Of a stretch of 64,000 nt of DNA, positions 54,607 to 64,000 are shown one piece after another. The notes below the pieces were generated by a model. The model searched no databases. It saw only the letters and a program-made list of their open reading frames with translations, and was not told the origin of the DNA. A program made the translations under genes and the position numbers. Source of the stretch: Sediminibacterium sp. (GTDB taxonomy: Bacteria > Bacteroidota > Bacteroidia > Chitinophagales > Chitinophagaceae); assembly GCA_016786865.1 (NCBI GenBank), contig JAEUVE010000006.1, positions 25,275 through 89,274 of the forward strand, in the 5' to 3' direction. Every line of letters begins with the position of its first letter. Position 1 is the first letter of the stretch.

Positions 54607-55305
54607 TTGTTTTAGCCGGTCAATTTCCGCTTCAAACTCCTCCATGGTTTGCGCTTGTTCCAAATGGAATTCACCAATGCGTGTACGGCATAAACTGCTC
54701 ATATAACCACCTACCCCCAGGGCCTTGCCAAAATCGTGGGACAGACTTCTGATATAGGTGCCGGTGGAGCAAACCACTTTGAAATGAACCACAGGCAGTT
54801 CAATTTTGGTGATCGTAAATTCATAAATAGTTACCGGACGGGGTTCCAGTTGTACATCCTCCCCTTTGCGTGCAGCCAGATAAACGGGCTTACCATCTTT
54901 TTTAATTGCAGAATGTGCGGGAGGAACCTGTAAGATAGGGCCGGTAAAGGGTCCGGTGGCAGCATGGATCATTTCATTTGTCAGATGGCTGATGGATTGA
55001 TGCTGTTCCGGCTCACTTTCCAGGTCGTAAGTGGGCGTAACCGCACCCAGCGTTATGGTACCGGTGTATTCCTTTTCCATACCCATGTACGCATTGATCT
55101 TTTTAGTAGACCTTCCCGTACAAACAATCAGCAGGCCGGTTGCAAGGGGGTCCAACGTTCCTGCATGCCCCACTTTAATAATCCTGGTAAGGTTGCGGAT
55201 TTTACGAACAACATCAAAAGAGGTCCATTCAAGCGGCTTATTAATGAGAATCACTTTTCCATCCAGAAACGGTTGCAGTGAAGGGTGAATTTCTTTCTGT
55301 CGCAT
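54595..55305 (-). CDS. truB: tRNA pseudouridine(55) synthase
   Basis: 236 aa; makes pseudouridine 55 in the tRNA T-loop. The catalytic Asp52 is in GHAGTLDPLATG; INKPLEWTSFDVVRKIR, PAHSAIKKDGKPVYLAARKG and CSTGTYIRSLSHDFG are standard. It lacks the C-terminal PUA domain, as in many Bacteroidota. Its stop lies inside the tamL 3' end. Confidence 0.96.
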   Translation of the reverse strand: MRQKEIHPSLQPFLDGKVILINKPLEWTSFDVVRKIRNLTRIIKVGHAGTLDPLATGLLIVCTGRSTKKINAYMGMEKEYTGTITLGAVTPTYDLESEPEQHQSISHLTNEMIHAATGPFTGPILQVPPAHSAIKKDGKPVYLAARKGEDVQLEPRPVTIYEFTITKIELPVVHFKVVCSTGTYIRSLSHDFGKALGVGGYMSSLCRTRIGEFHLEQAQTMEEFEAEIDRLKQSEG

Positions 55306-55319
55306 AATAATAAATCCGC

Positions 55320-56396
55320 TTAATCTTTGAGCCGAAGCCAGAGTGAATCGAGCACCGGTTTGGGTGCAAAGGAACTGTTTTTATGTGTAGCAGCAAATTG
55401 ATCGGCATGTTTTATTCTGCTGTCTGTATCCGGATGTGAACTCAGAAAAGAATAGTTGCCGGGCATTGCAGCTTCGGCTGATTTAAAATGAAGCATGAGT
55501 TTTTTCATCCCAAGGGGATTAATTCCGTTCTGCACCATTGTTTGCATGCCATTTTCATCGGCAGCTTCCTCCATACTCCTGGAATAGCTTAAACTGTGCA
55601 GCATACTGGCATTATCTATCACAACAGCCAATATACCCGATACATCGTTCAGCACTACCGAAACCAGGATTCCTGTGGCTGCGCTTCTTAATACCGATCT
55701 GAGACTGTGCCGGCCGTTTACATGCGCCGACTCATGTCCGAGCAGGGCCACCATTTCATCCGCATCCTTCATAGCATGGATGATTCCGCTGTATACCACA
55801 ATATGTCCGCCCGGCAGGGCGAACGCATTCAATTCGGTATTCTTTACCACTGTAATGTGAATGGGATAGGTTTTACTCAGCTGCAAAGTGCTGGCAAAAG
55901 ACTGCAGCTGCTTTGTTTTTAAAGAATCAACTGCTTCGCCACTTAAAAATGCCTTCTGAAACTGCTCTCCCAGCTTCATTTCCTGTTCTGGCGTTATTAA
56001 ACGAAGGCCGGCCATGGGAATCAACCGGGTAAATCCCAGGTAAGCGCCTGCCAGTACAATTATCGTAAGCGCCAATAATACAAAAGCATTCAGACGAAAG
56101 AGCCGGGCAAACAGATTCGGGTTCGACCTGTTGAGCATTGCCTGCAGTTCAGGAAACCAGAAACTGTTTGCGGGCAGGGTCATATACTGAGTCCCCTTTT
56201 TATTCAGCATCACGTGGGCCTTGTCCGCAACCATCTGCACGGCGCAATCGGAATACGCAAAAAAAAGAACAGGCCTGTTAGCATCCCATACATCGCTTTG
56301 CTGAATGGATATACCTGTTTCGTTGAAATACATCAAAACAGTTTGCCCTAATGCCTGCCGGCCATCAAAAAATATTACCTCGTGAATATGTTTCAT
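55320..56396 (-). CDS. M48 family metalloprotease, membrane-anchored
   Basis: 358 aa. An N-terminal domain of about 95 residues of unknown type precedes a transmembrane helix (about 104-124) and an M48 peptidase domain with HESAH (His221, Glu222, His225) and third ligand Glu in EEAADENG. EQEMKLGEQF and GGHIVVYSGI are typical M48 segments. The active site is probably periplasmic. Its ATG shares one base region with the stop of the upstream DUF898 gene (TGATG-type overlap), so the two are coupled. Confidence 0.9.
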   Translation of the reverse strand: MKHIHEVIFFDGRQALGQTVLMYFNETGISIQQSDVWDANRPVLFFAYSDCAVQMVADKAHVMLNKKGTQYMTLPANSFWFPELQAMLNRSNPNLFARLFRLNAFVLLALTIIVLAGAYLGFTRLIPMAGLRLITPEQEMKLGEQFQKAFLSGEAVDSLKTKQLQSFASTLQLSKTYPIHITVVKNTELNAFALPGGHIVVYSGIIHAMKDADEMVALLGHESAHVNGRHSLRSVLRSAATGILVSVVLNDVSGILAVVIDNASMLHSLSYSRSMEEAADENGMQTMVQNGINPLGMKKLMLHFKSAEAAMPGNYSFLSSHPDTDSRIKHADQFAATHKNSSFAPKPVLDSLWLRLKD

Positions 56397-57340
56397 CAGA
56401 TCACAAATCCAAAGTCAAAAAAATCAGACATGTCTTCTCCTGTAGCATCACTGTAATCTGTTTGTTCCTGCCGGAGCAAATCAAATTCAATTGTACCATC
56501 CATCACAATATGCTGCATTACAAAATCCAAAGTTCTTACTACAATCCAAGGAGTAGCAAGTCCTAAGGTAAAAATAAACAAGAGTAGATTCACAATGATC
56601 AGTCCGGCAAAATCACCTCCTGTTGCATTTGTGCGGAATAACATGGTTTCTTCGTTTCTGGTGAGTCTCATATTTTCTACATAATAGGCAAAGAGTTCTT
56701 TCTGCCACCAGAAATAATAAATGCCCAGGGTAAATACTGTAAGGAAGTACCCTTTGATCGTCAGCAGAAAATACTCACTGCCAACACCTTTATATGCAAA
56801 ACGCGCATCGCCAATCCTGATATTACAAATCAGGTATCTGCGCATATTCATCAGAAACCAGGGGCTGTAGATACCCAGGGTTAGAATGGAAAGAAAAACG
56901 CCTTTTATGAATAACCGTACAAAGGCCCATTTATCACCGGTATAACCAAAGCGAATTCCCGACCAGGTTGTTTTGGCAAACCGGTAACGATAAGATCCAT
57001 GAATGGAAAGTGGCATGACCAACAATAAACAACCATACAACAAGAGAACACCGGTAACTTCTGCCCTGTTTAAAATACAAACAACCAATGATGCATAAAA
57101 CAAGACCAGTAATGCAAATGCTTTGATAAAGCCCTTGAACATTTCTGCACCCGTACCACTGAATACAAAAGGTTGCCCTTCAAAAACAGTTTGTCCGTAC
57201 AGATAATTCAGCGACCTGGCCTTGGCCCAGGGATAATATAACCCCAATGTGACCATCGTCAACAGGATGTTAACCAGCTGAATCTTAAAATAATCCAGGC
57301 CGTTTCCTCGAAAGGAAATGATGTATTTATTGTACTCCAT
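56396..57340 (-). CDS. DUF898 (YjgN) family membrane protein
   Basis: 314-aa polytopic membrane protein of the YjgN/DUF898 family, role unknown. A repeated signature occurs four times: TLGLYYPW (31), TLGIYSPW (154), TLGIYYFW (204) and TLGLATPW (258), each after a hydrophobic helix. This suggests internal duplication. Its stop overlaps the M48 protease start, which argues for a joint function. Confidence 0.88.
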   Translation of the reverse strand: MEYNKYIISFRGNGLDYFKIQLVNILLTMVTLGLYYPWAKARSLNYLYGQTVFEGQPFVFSGTGAEMFKGFIKAFALLVLFYASLVVCILNRAEVTGVLLLYGCLLLVMPLSIHGSYRYRFAKTTWSGIRFGYTGDKWAFVRLFIKGVFLSILTLGIYSPWFLMNMRRYLICNIRIGDARFAYKGVGSEYFLLTIKGYFLTVFTLGIYYFWWQKELFAYYVENMRLTRNEETMLFRTNATGGDFAGLIIVNLLLFIFTLGLATPWIVVRTLDFVMQHIVMDGTIEFDLLRQEQTDYSDATGEDMSDFFDFGFVI

Positions 57341-57362
57341 ACAATAAATATATCAAAAAGAA

Positions 57363-58841
57363 TTAATAGGCTCTTGCAAACAATACCCGCTGTGTAGAAG
57401 GATTACCGGTAAGAATACAGGTTCCGGCTTCCGGAGGATTGTTCAGCGGAATACAGCGAATAGTAGCTTTGGCCAGCTCCTTGATTTTGTCTTCGGTGGC
57501 TGCAGTTCCATCCCAATGCGCAGATACAAATCCGGCCTTGGTATCGAGAATCTGTACAAATTCTTCCCAGGTATTGGCAGGGGTAATATGTGCATCACGG
57601 AAAGCCTTGGCCTTGTTGAACATCTGAGTCTGAATATCCTGTAAAAGATTGGCTACATAAATATCCAGCCCTTCAATACTTACGGTTGATTTTTCTTTGG
57701 TATCCCTACGGGCAATTTCCACCACATTGTTCTTCAGGTCTCTTGCGCCAACGGCAATACGAACGGGTACCCCTTTCATTTCATATTCGGCAAATTTCCA
57801 ACCCGGACGCTGGTTATCCGCATCATCGTATTTCACGGAAATACCCAGCTGCTTCAGTTTAGCTACAATAGAACTTACAACAGCTCCGATCTGTGCTTTT
57901 TGCTCCTCACCTTTATAGATCGGAACAATCACAACCTGAATAGGGGCAATTTTAGGCGGAAGGATCAAACCATCGTCGTCGCTGTGTGCCATTACCAGGC
58001 CGCCAATCAAACGGGTACTTACGCCCCAGCTGGTGGCCCATACATAATCGAGCTGATTGTTTTTATCGCTGAATTTAACGTCAAAAGCTCTGGCAAAATT
58101 CTGCCCCAGAAAATGGGAAGTACCGGCCTGCAATGCTTTACCATCCTGCATTAGGGCTTCGATGCAATACGTATCTTCCGCACCTGCAAAACGTTCATTG
58201 GGAGATTTAACTCCTTTGATTACAGGCAGCGCCATCCAATTCTCTGCAAAGTCGGCATATACATCCAGCATTTTACGGGTTTCTTCAATGGCTTCTTCTG
58301 CAGTTGCATGCGCGGTATGTCCTTCCTGCCAGAGGAACTCTGCAGTGCGAAGGAACAAACGGGTACGCATTTCCCATCGAACCACGTTGGCCCACTGGTT
58401 AATCAATAAGGGAAGATCACGGTAAGACTGAATCCAGCCTTTGTATGTATTCCAGATAATGGCTTCGCTGGTAGGCCGAACCACCAGCTCCTCTTCGAGT
58501 TTGGCTTCGGGATCCACCATCAGCTTGCCCTGGTTATTGGGATCGGTCTTTAAACGGTAATGGGTTACTACGGCACATTCCTTGGCAAAGCCTTCTGCAT
58601 TTTTTTCTTCTGCTTCAAACAGGCTTTTGGGCACAAACAGGGGGAAATACGCATTTTGGTGGCCGGTATCCTTAAACATTTTGTCCAGCACATCCCGCAT
58701 ATTCTCCCAAAGGGCAAATCCATAGGGCTTGATTACCATACAGCCCCTCACGGCACTGTAGTCTGCTAAATTTCCTTTAATAATCAAGTCGTTATACCAC
58801 TGAGAGTAGTCCTGTTCCCTGGAAGTAATTTCCTTGCCCAT
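57363..58841 (-). CDS. proS: Prolyl-tRNA synthetase (archaeal/eukaryal-like ProS type)
   Basis: Charges tRNA-Pro. Start at ATG 58841 ([16 protein letters not shown]) gives 492 aa, the short ProS form without the bacterial editing insert. Class II motifs: [30 protein letters not shown] within about 115-145, [14 protein letters not shown] (motif 2) and [17 protein letters not shown] (motif 3). The C-terminus ends in RAY, common for this class. An upstream in-frame extension (to 58973) is unlikely. Confidence 0.96.
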   Translation of the reverse strand: MGKEITSREQDYSQWYNDLIIKGNLADYSAVRGCMVIKPYGFALWENMRDVLDKMFKDTGHQNAYFPLFVPKSLFEAEEKNAEGFAKECAVVTHYRLKTDPNNQGKLMVDPEAKLEEELVVRPTSEAIIWNTYKGWIQSYRDLPLLINQWANVVRWEMRTRLFLRTAEFLWQEGHTAHATAEEAIEETRKMLDVYADFAENWMALPVIKGVKSPNERFAGAEDTYCIEALMQDGKALQAGTSHFLGQNFARAFDVKFSDKNNQLDYVWATSWGVSTRLIGGLVMAHSDDDGLILPPKIAPIQVVIVPIYKGEEQKAQIGAVVSSIVAKLKQLGISVKYDDADNQRPGWKFAEYEMKGVPVRIAVGARDLKNNVVEIARRDTKEKSTVSIEGLDIYVANLLQDIQTQMFNKAKAFRDAHITPANTWEEFVQILDTKAGFVSAHWDGTAATEDKIKELAKATIRCIPLNNPPEAGTCILTGNPSTQRVLFARAY

Positions 58842-59002
58842 GTTAAATTTTGAATTTTTCGAACCAATTTTACTAACAATCGTTAGCTGGCATATTATTT
58901 GCCTTGTTAAAATTAAGTTTGTGTTTGTATAAATGGTTATTATCCGCACGCAAATGTATGTAACTTCATCCATGAATTAAGGCTAACCTAAACGCAGTTC
59001 AT

Positions 59003-59800
59003 ATGAAAAAAATATTCTTCGGATCCATCCTTGCAGTAAGTCTGCTGACCAGCTGCAGCTCGGTTTACCGTTCCGGTCAAACCCCCGATGATTTGTACTA
59101 TTCTCCCGGTAAGGAGTCAGACGGCTACGTTAGCACCAGAAACTCAGACAGCCGTGAATACCAGGAGTATGTAAGCACGGCCGACGATCGTTACCTGCGC
59201 ATGAAAGTGGCCAACAGAAATCAGTGGAGCAGTATCGACAATTTCAGCTACTGGAACGATATGCGCTATAATTTCCCGGCCTACTCGTATAATTACTCTT
59301 TTTACAATCCATATACCATGTACAGCCCCTGGGGGTTGGGGTACTCTGGTCCCTGGGCATTGGGATTGGGCTTCAGCAGCTGGAACAGTTGGGGAATAGG
59401 AAGCTATTACGGAAGCGGTCTGGGATGGAGTCATCCGCTGTATACCGTAATCAGTTATGCCAATCCAAAAGCATTAACACCTACCTATTCATCCGGATCC
59501 AACCTCAGTGCCTACCGCAACAGGTCTTACAACAATTATAACTACAACAACGATAAAAATGGTCAGTGGGGTACTCCAGGTGTAGCAGGTTCCGGCAACA
59601 ACAGCTTTGGTAATCTGGTTCGTCGCGTATTCTCAAGCCCATCCACTAGCGGAGGCAGCAATTACAGCTACGACCGTCCTGCAAGAACATTCAGTTCCCC
59701 CATCAGCTCCGGAGGAATGAGCAGTTCAGCGGGTGGAAACAGCGGAGGTTTCAGGAGCAGTGGCAGCAGCGCCAGCTCCGGAAGAGGTGGCCGCAACTAA
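59003..59800 (+). CDS. Low-complexity lipoprotein, function unknown
   Basis: 265 aa. Signal peptide with lipobox LTSC (Cys18), so a lipoprotein. The body is unusual: Tyr/Trp/Asn-rich in the middle (NYSFYNPYTMYSPWGLG, SYNNYNYNN) and Ser/Gly-rich toward the C-terminus (last 60 residues). No domain is recognised. Such aromatic, Gly/Ser-rich lipoproteins occur widely in Chitinophagaceae, role unknown. It precedes the FadL-like gene by 73 bases, possibly one transcript. Confidence 0.82.
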   Translation: MKKIFFGSILAVSLLTSCSSVYRSGQTPDDLYYSPGKESDGYVSTRNSDSREYQEYVSTADDRYLRMKVANRNQWSSIDNFSYWNDMRYNFPAYSYNYSFYNPYTMYSPWGLGYSGPWALGLGFSSWNSWGIGSYYGSGLGWSHPLYTVISYANPKALTPTYSSGSNLSAYRNRSYNNYNYNNDKNGQWGTPGVAGSGNNSFGNLVRRVFSSPSTSGGSNYSYDRPARTFSSPISSGGMSSSAGGNSGGFRSSGSSASSGRGGRN

Positions 59801-59873
59801 GTAATATCACAATCAATAAACAGCCCTGATAACCTGATGCACCTGCATCATAAGGAATGGTATAACCTGGACT

Positions 59874-61409
59874 ATGAAAAAACTGTTGATTATTTGCACT
59901 TTGTTTAGCGTAATAAAAGCGAATGCACAGCAACCGGAAGATGCATTGCGGATGGGCTGGTTTACCCAGAACGGAACCGCCAGAAACATGGCCGTGGGAG
60001 GCACAATGGGATCACTTGGCGGTGATATTACAGCCAACCACGTAAACCCTGCAGGTTTGGGATTTTATAAAACCAATGAGCTGGTAGTATCGCCGGGATT
60101 CCTGTTCAACAACAATAAATTCAATTTCAGGGGAACGGACAGTACCGGAAAGAAAAGCGCGTTCGGTTACGGAACTTCCGGAATTATCCTTGCAGGAAAC
60201 AAACACAAACAAAGTACCTGGACAAGTGCCGCAGTAGCTATATCGGTGAATCAGCTGGCCAATTACAACAACAGGGTGCAGTACACCGGTTTTAATAACT
60301 ACAGTTCTTTCACCGAAAAATACCTGGAAGAATTAACCCGCGACCGGGCAGATACCAATGCGGCACTGAGCAATTATATATTCGGCTCCTCCCTGGCCTT
60401 CCGTACATTCCTGATAGACACCATCAGTGGTCCGGGAGGTTTAGTAGCTGGCTACCAGAGCCTGGTTCCGATTTCTCAGGGAGTGAGGCAAATGTATGAT
60501 GCACAGACCAGTGGTGGATACAACGAAATTGCGATTGGTACGGCAGGCAATATGAACGATCAGCTGTACCTAGGAATCAGCTTTACCATCCCCATCATTA
60601 AATACACCAGAAATCTTTTTTACAGTGAAAAAGATCCTACTGCAGACGGCACCAACAGTTTCAGCTTTTTTGAATACAGGGAAACCTACAGTTCATCCGG
60701 AGCCGGCATTGGCGCCAAACTAGGAATGATTTATAAACCACAGGAATCCCTGAGACTGGGCTTTGCATTTCATACACCGCAATTGATCGGATTTACCGAT
60801 AATATCCGGTCTTCGATGGTAGCGAATACGGAAACCTATGCAGGCCTGAGATCGGAAAGCAGCGATGCCCTCAACAGCGGTCGTGCAGGAATCGCCAAGT
60901 ACAACATGACCACTCCCTGGAGGATGATCGGAAGCGTCAGTTATGTTTTACGTGAAGTAAATGATGTACGCATGCAAAAAGGATTCATCAGTGCAGATAT
61001 TGAATATGTGCATTATAAGGGGGCGCGCTTTAATGCAACCTCAACCGATGCCGGCAATTACGGCCTGGCAGAATATTATCGCATGATGAACGATGCCATT
61101 AAAGACACCTATCGAGGCAATGTAAATATCCGGGTTGGCGGAGAATTGAAGTTCAATACGATCATGGTAAGACTGGGTACCGCCTATTACGGCAGCCCTT
61201 ATAAAGACCAGGTACTGAAAGCCAGCAGGTTAATCGGTTCTGCAGGATTGGGATACAGGAACAAGGGAATGTTCATTGATCTAACCTATTCCCATATTAT
61301 GAACAAGGATGTACAATTCCCTTATTTACTGAACGATAAAGCCAACACTTTCGCCGTGCAAAAAGGCAACAGGGGCAGCCTGATGCTGACACTGGGCTTT
61401 AAGATTTAA
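59874..61409 (+). CDS. FadL/OmpP1-like outer membrane transport protein
   Basis: 511 aa; signal peptide about 1-18. The mature part begins EDALRMGWFTQNGTARNMAVGG and has the conserved NHVNPAGLGFYK box near residue 60, which fits FadL/TodX-like barrels. Barrel strands run to the C-terminal SLMLTLGFKI. Hydrophobic compounds are the usual FadL substrates; here none can be named. The related PorV shuttle is an alternative but less likely. Confidence 0.8.
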   Translation: MKKLLIICTLFSVIKANAQQPEDALRMGWFTQNGTARNMAVGGTMGSLGGDITANHVNPAGLGFYKTNELVVSPGFLFNNNKFNFRGTDSTGKKSAFGYGTSGIILAGNKHKQSTWTSAAVAISVNQLANYNNRVQYTGFNNYSSFTEKYLEELTRDRADTNAALSNYIFGSSLAFRTFLIDTISGPGGLVAGYQSLVPISQGVRQMYDAQTSGGYNEIAIGTAGNMNDQLYLGISFTIPIIKYTRNLFYSEKDPTADGTNSFSFFEYRETYSSSGAGIGAKLGMIYKPQESLRLGFAFHTPQLIGFTDNIRSSMVANTETYAGLRSESSDALNSGRAGIAKYNMTTPWRMIGSVSYVLREVNDVRMQKGFISADIEYVHYKGARFNATSTDAGNYGLAEYYRMMNDAIKDTYRGNVNIRVGGELKFNTIMVRLGTAYYGSPYKDQVLKASRLIGSAGLGYRNKGMFIDLTYSHIMNKDVQFPYLLNDKANTFAVQKGNRGSLMLTLGFKI

Positions 61410-61427
61410 ACACAACTAAGAACGGGC

Positions 61428-62738
61428 TTATTCAACTACCTCACCTTCCAGGTCGTAGTCGTAAGCTTTCGTAATCTTTACGTTCACAAATTCACCAATA
61501 GGCAATTTTTTGGAGGAGTGGATCACCACTTCGTTGTCTACTTCAACGCTGTCGAACTCTGTGCGGCCAAGGTAGCGACCGGCTTCTTTTTTGTCGATGA
61601 TTACTTTCAGTACCTGCCCTATTTTTTCCTGGTTCTTTTCGTAGCTGATTTCCTGCTGCACTTCCATGATCTCCTGCGCTCTTTCTGCTTTTACTTCGGC
61701 AGGAACATTGTCTTCAAGATCATAGGCACTCGTGTTTTCTTCATGAGAATAATTGAAAATACCAACCCGGTCAAAACGATGTTCCTGTAAGAAGGCTTTT
61801 AATTCTTCTATATCAGCGTCCGTTTCACCCGGGAAACCGGCAATCAAAGTGGTACGTATACAGATTCCAGGAACCCTTCTGCGGATTTCATGAATCAGTT
61901 CACTCATTTCTTCACGGGTAATATTGCGGCGCATGGCTTTGAGCATATTGTTGCTGGCATGCTGCAGCGGAATATCGAGGTACTTGCAAATATTGCTTCG
62001 CTCACGCATTACATCCAATACTTCCAATGGAAACTTACTTGGGTAAGCATAATGGAGCCGGATCCATTCCAGCCCTTTTACATCGGCCAGCGCATTCAGC
62101 AACCGCGGAAGCGCCCGTTCTTTATAAATATCCAGTCCATAATAGGTTAGTTCCTGGGCAATCAGCATGATTTCTTTTACGCCTTTCTTAACCAGCGCCT
62201 CCGCTTCTTCCACCAGCGACTCAATCGGTCTGCTTACATGCTGACCACGCATTAGCGGAATGGCACAGAAAGAGCAGGTACGGTTGCACCCTTCACTGAT
62301 CTTGAGATACGCATAGTGCTTGGGCGTGCTGAGCATGCGTTCGCCCAATAATTCTGCTTTATAGTCTGCTTCAAATTGTTTGAGGATCAAAGGCAGTTCA
62401 AGGGTACCAAACCAGGCATCCACTTCGGGCATTTCAGCTTCCAGGTCTCCGCGGTAACGTTCACTCAAACAGCCTGTAACATATACTTTATCGAGTTTGC
62501 CCCTTCGCTTGAGTTCTACCTGGTCCAATATGGTGTTGATGCTTTCTTCCTTGGCCTTATCTATAAAACCGCAGGTGTTCACCACCACAATATTGTGGTC
62601 CAGCCTGGTATTCTCATGTACCACAGGGATATCATTTGCAGCCAGCTGTCCGCTGAGTACTTCTGAATCTACCAGATTCTTGCTGCAACCGAGTGTAATG
62701 ATATTGACTTTGTCTTTCTTAAGTGTTTTTGCCTTCAT
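61428..62738 (-). CDS. rimO: Ribosomal protein S12 methylthiotransferase
   Basis: Radical-SAM enzyme that methylthiolates Asp88 of ribosomal protein S12. 436 aa. The N-terminal UPF0004 cluster begins ITLGCSKNLVDSEVLSGQL, the radical-SAM motif is CNRTCSFC, and a TRAM-type domain closes the C-terminus (IGEFVNVKITKAYDYDLEGEV). LGCSKN is characteristic of RimO rather than MiaB. Confidence 0.96.
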   Translation of the reverse strand: MKAKTLKKDKVNIITLGCSKNLVDSEVLSGQLAANDIPVVHENTRLDHNIVVVNTCGFIDKAKEESINTILDQVELKRRGKLDKVYVTGCLSERYRGDLEAEMPEVDAWFGTLELPLILKQFEADYKAELLGERMLSTPKHYAYLKISEGCNRTCSFCAIPLMRGQHVSRPIESLVEEAEALVKKGVKEIMLIAQELTYYGLDIYKERALPRLLNALADVKGLEWIRLHYAYPSKFPLEVLDVMRERSNICKYLDIPLQHASNNMLKAMRRNITREEMSELIHEIRRRVPGICIRTTLIAGFPGETDADIEELKAFLQEHRFDRVGIFNYSHEENTSAYDLEDNVPAEVKAERAQEIMEVQQEISYEKNQEKIGQVLKVIIDKKEAGRYLGRTEFDSVEVDNEVVIHSSKKLPIGEFVNVKITKAYDYDLEGEVVE

Positions 62739-62789
62739 TGAGCGGCAAAATTAGGGAATCCCCGCTGAATATCCTGTCTGCACTCCCTT

Positions 62790-63056
62790 TCAGATAAGCT
62801 TTCCGACCAAACTTACCAGCACATCAACACCCTGTTGTATGTTTCGTATGGCAGCTGCTTTTTCGGCATTGGTTTTACCTGCATCTTTTACCACCTTCAG
62901 GGTATCTGCCAGATTTTCCCTGCTGATACCGGCATCCAGGATTAATGCTTCAATATCTGCATTGGTAAGTCTGGTAAGGCCCGAAAGCTGTTCGGCAAAA
63001 TGGGTATTGGTGGCCTTTGCTGCGCTTTGGATGATATCGTCCCAATCATTAGGCAT
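62790..63056 (-). CDS. Small helical protein, function unknown
   Basis: 88 aa, no signal peptide, predicted all-helical. It begins MPNDWDDIIQSAAKATN and ends with a hydrophobic stretch (GVDVLVSLVGKLI). Not recognised. It starts 9 bases after the stop of the lipoprotein-like gene, so the two are probably one transcription unit. Confidence 0.6.
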   Translation of the reverse strand: MPNDWDDIIQSAAKATNTHFAEQLSGLTRLTNADIEALILDAGISRENLADTLKVVKDAGKTNAEKAAAIRNIQQGVDVLVSLVGKLI

Positions 63057-63065
63057 AACGTGGAT

Positions 63066-63668
63066 TTATGGTTTGATGATTTTACGGATGGAATTATGCA
63101 GGGCTTCGATGTTTTTTCCAAGCTCACCCTTGTCTGCAATAAACCGGTCGAGAATCAGGTTCAATGAATCAAAATGGATTGGTTTACCGGAAAGCGCAGC
63201 TGCCCGATTGAAGAGCTTTTTATTGGCATCATTTACCTTTACTGCAGACTTCAATAAATAGGTTAATTCATTACTGGCAGACTGGTATACCAGGAAATCT
63301 GCATTCAGCTGATCCATCAGCATTGACCTGCTGGCTTCCAGCGCGGCCTGTTTTTCTGCAATTTGTGCACTTAATACCGGTAAAGCCTTTGAAAGAATTT
63401 GTGGCAGGTCTTTCTTAACGTTTACACTGTCTGTAATACGCTGTACAATTTCATGGCTGAACCAGGGTGTGTAATCGTTGCGGATAAAGTCGGTGATCCT
63501 TTGTCTTTTTTCCTGGTAGATGCTGTTCAGCAAAGCGATGTTCAAATCATGCATCCTTTGTGCCTCCCGTGAAATGGATTCGGAAAGGGTAACAGACTGT
63601 ACCGGAATCTTTGCACAGGAAAACAAGGCAAAACAGCAGTTTACATAAATGAGGTACTTCCTATTCAT
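63066..63668 (-). CDS. Predicted coiled-coil lipoprotein, function unknown
   Basis: 200 aa with a lipobox-like LFSC (Cys18), then a largely helical, coiled-coil-prone body. SVTLSESISREAQRMHDLN and AEKQAALEASRS are clear heptad-type stretches. No family recognised. The 88-aa gene follows 9 bases later. The pair lies between rimO and the rRNA operon. Confidence 0.62.
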   Translation of the reverse strand: MNRKYLIYVNCCFALFSCAKIPVQSVTLSESISREAQRMHDLNIALLNSIYQEKRQRITDFIRNDYTPWFSHEIVQRITDSVNVKKDLPQILSKALPVLSAQIAEKQAALEASRSMLMDQLNADFLVYQSASNELTYLLKSAVKVNDANKKLFNRAAALSGKPIHFDSLNLILDRFIADKGELGKNIEALHNSIRKIIKP

Positions 63669-63861
63669 ATCTCCGTTTTTGGTTAGAAAAGAAAATGAAT
63701 AAAGACCAGAAGCCTGAAAATAAAATCCGAATGAAATCCAAGTTAGGAATTAGATCCAGCAATCAGAAGCAGAAAGAGGCCAATTATATAGAGTATTTAT
63801 ACTTAGCCTATGAATTAATTGAGGATGAGGCAGTTATAGCAGCTTGTTCAGTTACCGACAT

Positions 63862-63898
63862 AAAAAAAGCCTCGATCCGAGAAAACGGAACGAGGCTT
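63862..63898 (-). terminator. Terminator of the rRNA operon
   Basis: Stem AAGCCTCG/CGAGGCTT (63867-63874 with 63891-63898) extended by TCCG/CGGA inside, and on the minus strand a seven-T run (63862-63868). Confidence 0.87.
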
Positions 63899-63906
63899 GA
63901 ATAAAT

Positions 63907-64000
<94 letters not shown>

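Noticed and set aside
63695..63904. 69-codon open frame on the plus strand between the lipoprotein gene and 5S rRNA
   Set aside because: Its last third is the rRNA operon terminator hairpin, the product has no recognisable features, and no promoter is visible. The 193 bases from 63669 to 63861 otherwise hold nothing I can identify.

Overview
The window looks like a chromosomal segment of a Bacteroidota bacterium, most likely of the Chitinophagaceae. This rests on gene content: TamL, the T9SS proteins SprE/PorW and plug, Porin_10, DUF5686, a BshC bacillithiol enzyme and TonB receptors with carboxypeptidase-regulatory domains. It also rests on promoters of the Bacteroidota type (TTTG, then TAnnTTTG) and on starts without Shine-Dalgarno sequences. 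The genus is not determined. Coding density is high, no gap between genes exceeds 300 bases, and no CRISPR array or prophage was seen.

Layout. 1-5.8 kb: S8 protease coupled to a DinB protein, YceI, sucC, then a SprT-like protein with two small membrane proteins. 5.9-14.2 kb: SprE/PorW-like TPR protein, class A PBP, BshC, D-amino-acid dehydrogenase. 14.3-22 kb: sterol desaturase-like enzyme, cdd, signal peptidase I, a sigma-54-type response regulator, a TonB receptor and pdhB. 22-32 kb: second TonB receptor, purC, trhO, DUF5686 protein, and a ddl / PASTA / rhodanese operon. 32-38.4 kb: ferredoxin divergent from a LuxC-type acyl-CoA reductase, a candidate small RNA, HtrA protease, GH13 enzyme, Na+/solute symporter. 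38.4-43.4 kb: two very small membrane ORFs, a secreted PIG-L deacetylase, dapA, accA and tRNA-Asp. 43.5-45.5 kb: the only clearly mobile region, an ISL3-type insertion sequence that has removed all but the first 24 codons of a CusA/CzcA-type heavy-metal efflux gene. 45.5-59 kb: Porin_10, purine nucleoside phosphorylase, cold-shock protein, T9SS plug protein, LolC/E-like permease, TrmH-family methyltransferase divergent from TamL, truB, M48 protease coupled to a DUF898 protein, proS. 59-64 kb: low-complexity lipoprotein, FadL-like protein, rimO, two unknown small genes, and the 3' end of an rRNA operon (5S) on the minus strand.

Working together. Envelope biogenesis dominates: PBP, Ddl, a PASTA protein, LepB, HtrA, TamL, a LolC/E-like permease and two T9SS components. 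The rest is mainly housekeeping metabolism and translation (sucC, pdhB, purC, dapA, accA, cdd, PNP, proS, truB, rimO, trhO). The points most worth a second look are the IS-truncated cusA remnant beside tRNA-Asp, the tightly packed PIG-L / 49-aa / 37-aa / symporter cluster, the candidate small RNA near 32.1-32.2 kb, and the trmH-tamL divergent pair whose starts lie 6 bp apart.
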